Shown here one piece after another: positions 1 through 5,034 of a stretch of DNA of 5,034 nt (position 1 is its first letter; each line of letters opens with the position of its first letter). A program made the translations under genes and the position numbers. Below the pieces are notes generated by a model. The model was given only the letters and a program-made list of their open reading frames with translations. It was not told the DNA's origin and did no database searches. Source of the DNA: Chloroflexota bacterium (GTDB lineage: Bacteria > Chloroflexota > Dehalococcoidia > UBA1151 > UBA1328); assembly GCA_002687335.1 (NCBI GenBank), contig NYZY01000049.1, positions 4,378 to 9,411 on the forward strand, written 5' to 3'.

Positions 1-1172
1 CGTGCAGCCTGAGAACCCTCTTGTTCAAGAACCACTATCTGGCAAGATCCTTGTTGACTTGCATATTCCATCGCAGCAAGAGTATCTGCTGTTTCGCCTG
101 ATTGCGTCACCGCGATAATAAGCGTGTTCGAACCAATAACCGGGTTACGATATCTAAGTTCGCTTGAGTTCTCCGCGCTTGCTGGAATTCGTGCTAATGA
201 TTCGATCATAGATGCACCAAACATACCAGCGTGCAGAGACGTTCCCATACCTGTGATTAAAACTCTGTCAATTGATCTAATCTGGTTGGCGGAAAGTGTA
301 ATTTCGGGCATTTCTAACTCACCCGAAACCAAGTTAACCCTCCCCGCAATTGCCCCCTGAATAGCTTCAGGTTGTTCAGCAATCTCCTTTGACATGAAAT
401 CCGGATATTTACCCTTTTGAGCCGCTCGGAAACTCCGGTTGGTTTTGACTGATTTTCGCTCGATAGGTTTACCATTAAAATCAAATAGTCTAAAAGACCC
501 ACTTTCAATCTCAACCACCTCACCAGATTCGAGATATACGACTTCTGAAGTGTGTGGAAGAAGTGCACCAATATCAGATGCCATAAAGGCTGAATCTTCG
601 TTTTTACCGACGACGATTCCACCAGCATTACCAAGTCTCAAACCGACAACCTTGGTAGGCTCCGAGGTAGCTACAGCGATTACAACCGTATTGCCTATAA
701 GTTGACCAACGGCCTTAACAAGAGAATCACGAAGACCATGCCCAGTTGCAAGGTGCCTACCAGCTAGATGGGCAATAACTTCGGAGTCAGTCTCAGAACT
801 AAGCTCTACACCAGAATCGAGTAATTCATCTCTAATATCAAGGAAATTCTCGATAATCCCGTTATGAGCGATTGAAATAGAACCATCAACGGACGAATGG
901 GGGTGAGAATTAGCATGGTTAACTACACCATGAGTGGCCCATCTTGTGTGACCAATTCCAACCAGCCCGAAAAGTTGATCACCAGTAACAGTACTATGAA
1001 GATTATTTAGAGAAGCTTTGTGATCTCCGCGCTTTCGTGTCTCTATGCTGCCAGACTCGGTAATTATGGAAATTCCAGCAGAATCGTAACCACGATACTC
1101 AACTGAACGAAGCCCATCCAACAGAATGGGAACAGCATTCACACTACCCGCATATGCAAATAATCCGCACAA
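1..1172 (-). CDS. glmS: Glutamine--fructose-6-phosphate aminotransferase (isomerizing), 3' end off window
   Basis: Makes glucosamine-6-phosphate from fructose-6-phosphate and glutamine in the cytoplasm, the first committed step to UDP-GlcNAc for peptidoglycan and other envelope sugars. The first 390 codons are present of a family usually near 600. The N-terminal Ntn glutaminase domain (about 2-240) has the nucleophile Cys2 in MCGLFAYAG, then RGYDSAG (27-33), GHTRWATHG (74-82), NSHPH (88-92), HNGIIENF (103-110) and SETDSEV (126-132). A linker with KEIAEQPEAI (262-271) follows. The first sugar-isomerase (SIS) domain has ITGMGTSLHAG (306-316) and TQSGETADTL (356-365). The second SIS domain and stop lie beyond the left edge. 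The start is TTG at 1172-1170: Cys must directly follow the initiator, and AAGGAAG lies 8 nt upstream. The gene abuts the plsC stop with no gap, so it is read as the third gene of the cmk-plsC-glmS cluster. Identification is very secure. Confidence 0.97.
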   Translation of the reverse strand, partial: MCGLFAYAGSVNAVPILLDGLRSVEYRGYDSAGISIITESGSIETRKRGDHKASLNNLHSTVTGDQLFGLVGIGHTRWATHGVVNHANSHPHSSVDGSISIAHNGIIENFLDIRDELLDSGVELSSETDSEVIAHLAGRHLATGHGLRDSLVKAVGQLIGNTVVIAVATSEPTKVVGLRLGNAGGIVVGKNEDSAFMASDIGALLPHTSEVVYLESGEVVEIESGSFRLFDFNGKPIERKSVKTNRSFRAAQKGKYPDFMSKEIAEQPEAIQGAIAGRVNLVSGELEMPEITLSANQIRSIDRVLITGMGTSLHAGMFGASMIESLARIPASAENSSELRYRNPVIGSNTLIIAVTQSGETADTLAAMEYASQQGSCQIVVLEQEGSQAA

Positions 1173-1877
1173 CTAGGTAACTTCCTTATCACTACTATGT
1201 ACGTAATCCACAGTGTTAGGTGTATTCATATCGGTCACATCTGCGTACTCACCGCGTTGAGCTTCCGGAAGCATCCTTGAAATTCTCGACATAATTTCGG
1301 TCGTAACATCTGCAGCTATACTTCTCGGAGTTCCGACGTCTGAACCAATCACAACGAACGCCTTACCAATTTTCAATTTAAGTGTTGCAGTTGGCTTCAA
1401 AACCTTCAAAGGGTTTTGAAGGTTTTCGGAACCAGTCAACGAAACTGGAACAACCGGAACACCAGTTGATATTGCTATGCGGGCAAGACCATGTTGTGCC
1501 CGTAACAATCCACCATTCTTACTTCGAGTGCCTTCTGGAAAGATGATGGCTATTCTACTTTCACCCAATAACTGATGGGTGATCCAATTGAGCGCCCGGA
1601 TATCAGCACGTCGCCTATCTACGGGAAAAGCACCGTATCCTCTCATAAGAGCCGATCCGATCGGGTACTTGAACAACTCCTGTTTTGCAAGGAATACCGG
1701 AGGCCGTGGTAGCGCTGCGGCCACTATTGCAGGATCGAGATTAGAAAGATGATTTGATGCAACCAGGAGCGGTCCGCATTTGGGAATATTCTCCTGTCCC
1801 TCAACAGTGAAATCTGAAAACCAGCGAAGAGTAAGTTTGAATCCAAAATTACACGGAGGGAACAACCACTGCCCCAT
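1173..1877 (-). CDS. plsC: 1-acyl-sn-glycerol-3-phosphate acyltransferase (PlsC/LPLAT family)
   Basis: Predicted to acylate lysophosphatidic acid at sn-2 to give phosphatidic acid, the precursor of membrane phospholipids, at the inner face of the membrane. The 234-residue protein has all four acyltransferase blocks in order. Block I is NHLSNLDP (42-49) with the catalytic His43-x4-Asp48 pair. Block II is GAFPVDR (82-88), block III FPEGTRS (113-119), and block IV VPVVPVSLTG (140-149). A hydrophobic and aromatic N-terminal stretch (about 4-23) could anchor it to the membrane. The tail after about 205 is polar and probably not conserved. The ATG overlaps the last base of the cmk stop (TGATG) and AAGGGAAA lies 7 nt upstream, so translation is probably coupled to cmk. 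Adjacent cmk-plsC pairs are known in other bacteria. The acyl donor (acyl-ACP, acyl-CoA) and exact lyso-lipid cannot be read from sequence. A strong hairpin lies within the gene at 1399-1426. Confidence 0.93.
   Translation of the reverse strand: MGQWLFPPCNFGFKLTLRWFSDFTVEGQENIPKCGPLLVASNHLSNLDPAIVAAALPRPPVFLAKQELFKYPIGSALMRGYGAFPVDRRRADIRALNWITHQLLGESRIAIIFPEGTRSKNGGLLRAQHGLARIAISTGVPVVPVSLTGSENLQNPLKVLKPTATLKLKIGKAFVVIGSDVGTPRSIAADVTTEIMSRISRMLPEAQRGEYADVTDMNTPNTVDYVHSSDKEVT
1181..1187 (-). promoter_or_regulatory. Ribosome binding site deciding the glmS TTG start
   Basis: On the minus strand this reads AAGGAAG and sits 8 nt before the TTG at 1172-1170, inside the last codons of plsC. It is a strong Shine-Dalgarno match at good spacing. 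It supports the rare TTG start, which the required N-terminal Cys of the glutaminase domain already demands. Confidence 0.75.
1399..1426 (-). repeat. Perfect 12-bp inverted repeat (hairpin) inside plsC
   Basis: On the coding (minus) strand the arms are AAAACCTTCAAA (1426-1415) and TTTGAAGGTTTT (1410-1399), fully complementary, with the 4-nt loop ACCC. A second, overlapping register pairs 1395-1404 with 1412-1421 (10 bp, 7-nt loop). The mRNA stem would end in UUUU, which resembles a weak intrinsic terminator, but the stem is AT-rich and the U run is only four long. It encodes about residues 151-160 of PlsC, just after block IV. The symmetry is certain; any function is inference. Confidence 0.85.
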
Positions 1878-2578
1878 CAGATAATTTCCCTTGATAACTC
1901 AACCATAAGAGCAACAACCTGGTTCAATGAAAGATCATCAGTATCCACCATGTGCGCATCGCTAGCAGGCTTTAAAGGAGAATCTTCTCGGGACGAATCA
2001 ATTCGATCACGTTTCTCAATCGAAGACAAAATATCTGCCAAATCAACTTGAGTACCGTTTGCTATGAATTCGCTATACCGTCTCTGTGCTCTGGTCTCGG
2101 CTGAAGCAGTCAAAAAAATCTTGAGGGGGGCATCTGGTATAACGACCGTCCCAATATCCCGCCCAACCATAACAATACTGCCAGTAGTCGCTATACGACG
2201 CTGCTCGGCAACCATGATTTTCCTGACTGCCGTTATAGCTGATACTGGTGACACAGAAACATCAACTGCTGTTGAATGAAGGAACCGAGTTACGTCTTGT
2301 CCATTGACCAAAATGAGATTTTCACCAAATTCACCGTCAATAACCGAAAATTCCATCTTCCCAACTACAGCAGAAACGGCTTCGGGTTCATTGATATCGA
2401 TCCCATTATTCATGGCATCCCAAGTGGCAGCTCGATACATGAGGCCAGTATCGAGAAATCTATAACCAAGTTGAGATGCAAACATTTTTCCAACTGATGA
2501 TTTGCCGGATGCAGCTGGTCCGTCAATCGCTATAGCCGGTCGGACGCTATTCGGTGAGTGCAAATGATCTCCGTTCAT
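1877..2578 (-). CDS. cmk: (d)CMP kinase / cytidylate kinase
   Basis: Transfers the ATP gamma-phosphate to CMP or dCMP, giving CDP/dCDP for DNA precursors and for CTP-dependent lipid synthesis; cytoplasmic. The 233-residue product has the P-loop GPAASGKSS (20-28) and LDTGLMYR (42-49), where Leu replaces the Ala usual in DTGAMYR. It also has the NMP-binding VGRDIGTVVIPDA (138-150) and the lid/substrate segment RDRIDSSREDSPLKPA (190-205), all typical of bacterial Cmk. Family length is about 220-230. The ATG at 2578 has no clear Shine-Dalgarno. A TTG at 2563-2561 (codon 6) has GGAG 5 nt before it and would give 228 residues, so the true start may be there. It is the first gene of the cmk-plsC-glmS cluster, and its promoter should lie in the spacer to its right. 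The function call is secure; the start is not. Confidence 0.95.
   Translation of the reverse strand: MNGDHLHSPNSVRPAIAIDGPAASGKSSVGKMFASQLGYRFLDTGLMYRAATWDAMNNGIDINEPEAVSAVVGKMEFSVIDGEFGENLILVNGQDVTRFLHSTAVDVSVSPVSAITAVRKIMVAEQRRIATTGSIVMVGRDIGTVVIPDAPLKIFLTASAETRAQRRYSEFIANGTQVDLADILSSIEKRDRIDSSREDSPLKPASDAHMVDTDDLSLNQVVALMVELSREII
1885..1892 (-). promoter_or_regulatory. Ribosome binding site of plsC within the 3' end of cmk
   Basis: AAGGGAAA on the minus strand lies 7 nt before the plsC ATG (1877-1875). It sits inside the last codons of cmk, whose TGA stop shares its final base with that ATG. The arrangement is typical of stop-start coupling in an operon. Confidence 0.65.
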
Positions 2579-2602
2579 TATCAGGGTTATTCAATACTCA
2601 TA

Positions 2603-2628
2603 TCGTAATCGCGAAATTGCCATTACGA
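2603..2628. repeat. 7-bp inverted repeat, possible operator upstream of cmk
   Basis: TCGTAAT (2603-2609) and ATTACGA (2622-2628) are exact reverse complements separated by 12 bp, giving a centre-to-centre distance of 19 bp. It lies 25-50 bp upstream of the cmk ATG. This is the geometry of a dimeric regulator site on the DNA, or a small hairpin in a cmk leader. The repeat is directly visible; its role is a guess, and arms this short can arise by chance. Confidence 0.35.
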
Positions 2629-2760
2629 ATAGGATAACTGCATACTGTTAAGATCCCAATTATCCCGACATTGTAAGTGCCCTTTGCCAAACATTTATGC
2701 AAACATCAACTAATTCAAATTATGAGTAAGCGTGACTAAATGTACCTATTTACCTCAAAC

Positions 2761-2765
2761 GGAGA
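2761..2765 (+). promoter_or_regulatory. Ribosome binding site of the cvpA-like gene
   Basis: GGAGA ends 9 nt before the ATG at 2775. It is a good Shine-Dalgarno match at slightly long but acceptable spacing, and it supports that ATG as the start. Confidence 0.6.
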
Positions 2766-2774
2766 ATCCCCAGC

Positions 2775-3395
2775 ATGAACTTACTAGACTGGATATTTTC
2801 AGGAATATTCGTCCTCGCTGCTTTATGGGGCTACAAAGCCGGGCTGGTGAATCTATTAGTGAATGCAGTTGCAATCTATGTAGGGTTATTCTTCAGCGGA
2901 TTATTCGCAGGAAGAATTCTCTCTTTGATCTGGAATGGAGTTCAAAGCGAGGCGATTTCCACTGCTATCGGATACGTAATCATTTTCATCGGTGTGTTCC
3001 TAGTAAGCCGCATAGCCATATCGATAGTCAACAAAGCAACAAAGCCGATTTCATCTCAGATGGGTTGGGGTAACAAACTAGGCGGAATTTTGATCGGGCT
3101 TATCGCCGGCATACTCATCGCTGGCGGACTAATGACCGCTACCGCTAGATACACATACGTCTTGCCGCAGAGCACCTCAAATCAATCCTCAGACAACATC
3201 CAGTCACTGGTCGAAACTGCCGCCAGAAGTTACGTCGAAGGAAGTATCCGTGAAAAGCTGGATGTATGGCTGATAGAATCGCAGATAGTTCCCTCGCTGT
3301 TGAATTTACATGGATTTGTAATCGAGTTCGCTCCTGATGATTTCGGTATTTCGCTGGACATTCTCGAAAAACGTATCAACAAAGCAGGTATTTGA
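2775..3395 (+). CDS. cvpA: CvpA family integral membrane protein
   Basis: A 206-residue inner-membrane protein resembling the CvpA (colicin V production) family. It opens with the family-like N-terminus MNLLDWIF, followed by GYKAGLVNLL (19-28). Four hydrophobic segments fit transmembrane helices at about 4-20, 24-47, 62-86 and 102-121. The last follows the family-typical N-K-L-GG-I-L-G-L pattern (100-109). A polar C-terminal tail of about 80 residues follows, probably not membrane-embedded. There is no cleavable signal peptide. CvpA homologues are widespread and linked to envelope homeostasis, biofilm and colicin V production, but their molecular activity is not settled. The gene ends in tandem in-frame stops (TGA TAA). 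A 64-bp gap separates it from the HNH gene on the same strand, so the two may share a transcript. The family call rests on topology and short motifs, so it is less firm than the enzyme calls. Confidence 0.8.
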   Translation: MNLLDWIFSGIFVLAALWGYKAGLVNLLVNAVAIYVGLFFSGLFAGRILSLIWNGVQSEAISTAIGYVIIFIGVFLVSRIAISIVNKATKPISSQMGWGNKLGGILIGLIAGILIAGGLMTATARYTYVLPQSTSNQSSDNIQSLVETAARSYVEGSIREKLDVWLIESQIVPSLLNLHGFVIEFAPDDFGISLDILEKRINKAGI

Positions 3396-3459
3396 TAACT
3401 AGTGATATTGAGCGACCAGATCGATGGTCTAGCAGTAGAATCTGAAGTCGGCAAACCGG

Positions 3460-3999
3460 ATGAGTCAAAGCACAAGAGCGCCAGTATTGGTGCTAAATCA
3501 GAACTATCAGCCACTGAATATCTGTGATATTCGCAGAGCAGTGAAACTTGTGGGAAAGGGAAAGGCAGAATCAGTTCAGGATACTGGTGAGTATGTCCAT
3601 ACCGTTACGGACATTTTTGAACGTCCAGACGTAATCCGACTTGTTTACATGGTCAAGCGCCCACTCCAACGTCGAAAGATGTCACGCAATGAAATATTCA
3701 CGCGTGATAATCAAACATGCCAATACTGTGGAACTAGTGCGCGCGACATGACAATTGATCATATTCGCCCGAGATGCAAAGGCGGTGAATACACTTGGAT
3801 GAACGTCGTAACTGCATGTAAGAATTGCAATCACCGTAAAGCAGGTCGGACACCTCAGGAAGCGGGAATGAGGTTGCGCAACAAGCCTTACGAACCACGA
3901 CCAAACCCATATTCTTTTCTCAAGCCTGAATCCCTTAAAAACACATGGTTAAAGTTCGTCCCATGGCTTCTTCCAGAATCTAACCCAGTGGTCAGTTAA
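3460..3999 (+). CDS. HNH endonuclease family protein
   Basis: A 179-residue protein with a complete HNH nuclease core. CQYC (87-90) and CKNC (120-123) form a likely structural zinc site. The ID-H-I segment gives Asp100-His101, Asn115 lies in MNVV, and His125 in NCNHRK completes the H-N-H metal-binding triad. The roughly 80 N-terminal residues, starting with VLVLNQNYQPLN (9-20), match the style of a common family of stand-alone HNH proteins in diverse bacteria. These are usually chromosomal and annotated only as HNH endonuclease. No methylase, restriction partner, phage gene or intein/intron context is present, so a restriction or mobile role is not supported; a DNA-repair or processing role is only conjecture. 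The ATG at 3460 is the first standard start after an in-frame TAG at 3436. It has no clear Shine-Dalgarno, so translation may depend on a leaderless start or on cvpA. The C-terminal about 35 residues are Pro-rich and of unknown role. Confidence 0.9.
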   Translation: MSQSTRAPVLVLNQNYQPLNICDIRRAVKLVGKGKAESVQDTGEYVHTVTDIFERPDVIRLVYMVKRPLQRRKMSRNEIFTRDNQTCQYCGTSARDMTIDHIRPRCKGGEYTWMNVVTACKNCNHRKAGRTPQEAGMRLRNKPYEPRPNPYSFLKPESLKNTWLKFVPWLLPESNPVVS

Positions 4000-4060
4000 A
4001 AAGAAACAACGATCATTGGGAATAAAGGCACAGGGCCAAAGATCACCCCGAGGCAAACTG
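4000..4060. other. Convergent intergenic gap between HNH gene and holB
   Basis: These 61 bp separate two genes that end toward each other. I find no GC-rich hairpin followed by a T run in either direction. On the minus strand a T-rich stretch lies at about 4000-4012 but has no convincing stem before it. Termination may be Rho-dependent or occur inside the neighbouring gene. Confidence 0.5.
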
Positions 4061-5034
4061 TTAACTTCCATCACCCGATTCAGGATTCAAAGATGGAATT
4101 TTTGCAGGGTCAGCCCACGGTAAATCAAGCATCATTACTTCCAGTGTCAACTGTGGTACCGCATTAGCTTCCAAGGCATGACGAGCGTTCTCGATTGCCG
4201 TCACAGCAGCCGATATCTGTTCTTCAGTAATCTCAGTCGCTATTTCGGAGAACAGATCAACCCACTCTACATTGATTAGGTTGTCGATTAATTTATGACG
4301 CATCATAGCTACATCACGCCACCACTCAATCCAGCGCTCCATCTCATAAAACACAGCCATGCGATCTCGCCAAAACTGACCTGCAGTCTGACGAGCGTAT
4401 CTAAACCGAAACTCTATGCTTCCGGTAACTATCTCAGCAAATCGCAGTATCGCCTGGTTATGAGCATCAATTATCGTGGGGTCATTTATCGCATCAATCG
4501 CCCAGCCTGGAGATCCGCGCGCAAGCCTCGAAAGCAGCCGAGCATGTGCCTCGTCAGCTTTAAATTGCTCGATGAGTTTCGACTCGATCACTTGAGGCTC
4601 AACAGGTCTAAGTTCTAAGAGTTGGCACCTCGATACAACTGTTTGCGATAGTGCTTCAGCAGTTGGAGACGTGAGCACGATAAGTACGTGATCCGGTGCC
4701 TCTTCGAGGATTTTCAAAAGCGAAGTTTCTGCTTCGCGAACCATCCGGTGAGCACCGTCGAGGATGAATACCTTCTTCATCCCTTCAAAAGGCTTAGTCG
4801 ATGAACCAGAAATTACGATCTGCCGTATGTGATCAATCGAAATGGTTGTTTTCGAGACAGCTTTTCTCTCAGTTGATGCAGGAAGCTCAGTAGCAGGATC
4901 TATAACTTCCACATCTGAATGTATTCCTGCACGAATACGCTCAGCCTGATGTGACTTCGAAAGATCGATATCGGTACTTTGCCCGAACATATCCGCAACG
5001 GGTTCTGTGTTCACCATGCATGCCATGTCCAAAG
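4061..5034 (-). CDS. holB: DNA polymerase III delta-prime subunit, 5' end off window
   Basis: Part of the clamp loader that places the beta sliding clamp on DNA for the replicative polymerase. The visible 323 residues run from just after the expected P-loop region to the stop. Present are TISIDHIRQI (63-72 of the visible part), the Walker-B-like strand VFILDGAHRM (88-97), ETSLLKILEEAP (102-113, matching the usual NALLKTLEEPP) and the SRC motif in VVSRCQ (132-137). The C-terminal collar ends with NAVPQLTLEVMMLDLP, like the family's N-x-x-P-x-L-x-x-E-x-L-L. A TTG at 5032 could be mistaken for a start, but the N-terminal ATPase part with the HAYLF/GP-type region is missing, so the gene must continue past the right edge. 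The region that normally holds the zinc-module cysteines (visible 1-45) has only one Cys. DnaX is the main alternative, but the shorter length after SRC and this C-terminus favour delta-prime. Confidence 0.9.
   Translation of the reverse strand, partial: LDMACMVNTEPVADMFGQSTDIDLSKSHQAERIRAGIHSDVEVIDPATELPASTERKAVSKTTISIDHIRQIVISGSSTKPFEGMKKVFILDGAHRMVREAETSLLKILEEAPDHVLIVLTSPTAEALSQTVVSRCQLLELRPVEPQVIESKLIEQFKADEAHARLLSRLARGSPGWAIDAINDPTIIDAHNQAILRFAEIVTGSIEFRFRYARQTAGQFWRDRMAVFYEMERWIEWWRDVAMMRHKLIDNLINVEWVDLFSEIATEITEEQISAAVTAIENARHALEANAVPQLTLEVMMLDLPWADPAKIPSLNPESGDGS

Larger units (their letters stand above)
2579..2774. promoter_or_regulatory. Divergent intergenic spacer between cmk and cvpA
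   Basis: This 196-bp AT-rich gap separates divergently read genes, so promoters for both the cmk-plsC-glmS cluster and the cvpA-HNH pair are expected here. I see no convincing sigma-70 pair. The best minus-strand candidate is TTGGCA (2690-2685) with GATAAT (2664-2659), but its 20-nt spacer is longer than the preferred 16-18. On the plus strand TTGTAA (2671-2676) with TTTATG (2694-2699) has 17-nt spacing but a poor -10. The spacer also holds an inverted repeat at 2603-2628 and two copies of CAAACAT (2688-2694, 2700-2706). No small gene or RNA gene is evident. Confidence 0.5.

Noticed and set aside
124..705. Open frames on both strands across glmS
   Set aside because: The glmS frame is continuous from 1172 to the left edge with conserved motifs throughout; the others are shadows.
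2064..2497. Two plus-strand open frames across cmk
   Set aside because: They lie antisense within a clearly identified cmk with all kinase motifs, and their products lack recognisable features.
2659..2690. Minus-strand promoter TTGGCA / GATAAT for the cmk cluster
   Set aside because: The boxes are decent but the spacer is 20 nt, outside the usual range, so I list it only as a candidate within the spacer entry.
3414..3429. Hairpin GACCA / TGGTC with a 6-nt loop after cvpA, considered as a terminator
   Set aside because: The stem is only 5 bp and no T run follows, so it is not a credible intrinsic terminator.
3402..3527. A 41-codon plus-strand frame with a GTG start between cvpA and the HNH gene
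   Set aside because: It has no Shine-Dalgarno, overlaps the HNH gene by 68 bases in another frame, and its product resembles nothing I know. It is most likely chance.
4295..4618. Plus-strand open frame opposite holB
   Set aside because: It is antisense to the conserved holB reading frame and has no ribosome site or family resemblance.
5030..5032. TTG at 5032 as the holB start
   Set aside because: Starting here would drop the N-terminal ATPase portion of delta-prime, and the frame is still open at the window edge, so the gene is simply cut.

Overview
This window holds six ordinary bacterial housekeeping genes packed closely together. Base composition is moderate (roughly mid-40s % GC by eye), intergenic DNA is sparse, and there are no mobile elements, RNA genes or CRISPR repeats. 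The gene set, and the look of the stand-alone HNH protein and the CvpA-like protein, suggest an uncultivated free-living bacterium, possibly a Chloroflexota member (Dehalococcoidia/SAR202-like). That placement is an impression from protein style, not a proven assignment.

Layout. The left half (1-2578, minus strand, read right to left) is a tight three-gene cluster: cmk (cytidylate kinase), plsC (1-acylglycerol-3-phosphate acyltransferase) and glmS (glucosamine-6-phosphate synthase, cut by the left edge). The cmk stop and plsC start share one base (TGATG). The plsC stop abuts the glmS start directly (TAG|TTG). The genes are therefore almost certainly co-transcribed and probably translationally coupled. 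The glmS gene starts with TTG; this is fixed by the catalytic cysteine that must be residue 2. A 196-bp AT-rich divergent spacer (2579-2774) should hold the promoters for both directions and contains a 7-bp inverted repeat. To its right, on the plus strand, lie a CvpA-family membrane protein (2775-3395) and a small HNH-nuclease-fold protein (3460-3999). Converging on them from the right edge is holB (DNA polymerase III delta-prime), whose 5' end is off the window.

How the genes relate. The left cluster links nucleotide supply (CMP/dCMP phosphorylation, which feeds CTP and so CDP-diacylglycerol), phosphatidic acid synthesis, and amino-sugar supply for peptidoglycan and other envelope polymers. 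It reads as a growth and envelope precursor operon. CvpA proteins are also envelope-associated. The HNH protein has no defined role. HolB belongs to the replicative clamp loader.

No new multi-gene system is visible. The points most worth checking are a perfect 12-bp hairpin inside plsC, the TTG/zero-gap glmS junction, a delta-prime subunit that seems to lack the usual zinc-module cysteines, and the conserved-looking HNH gene downstream of cvpA.
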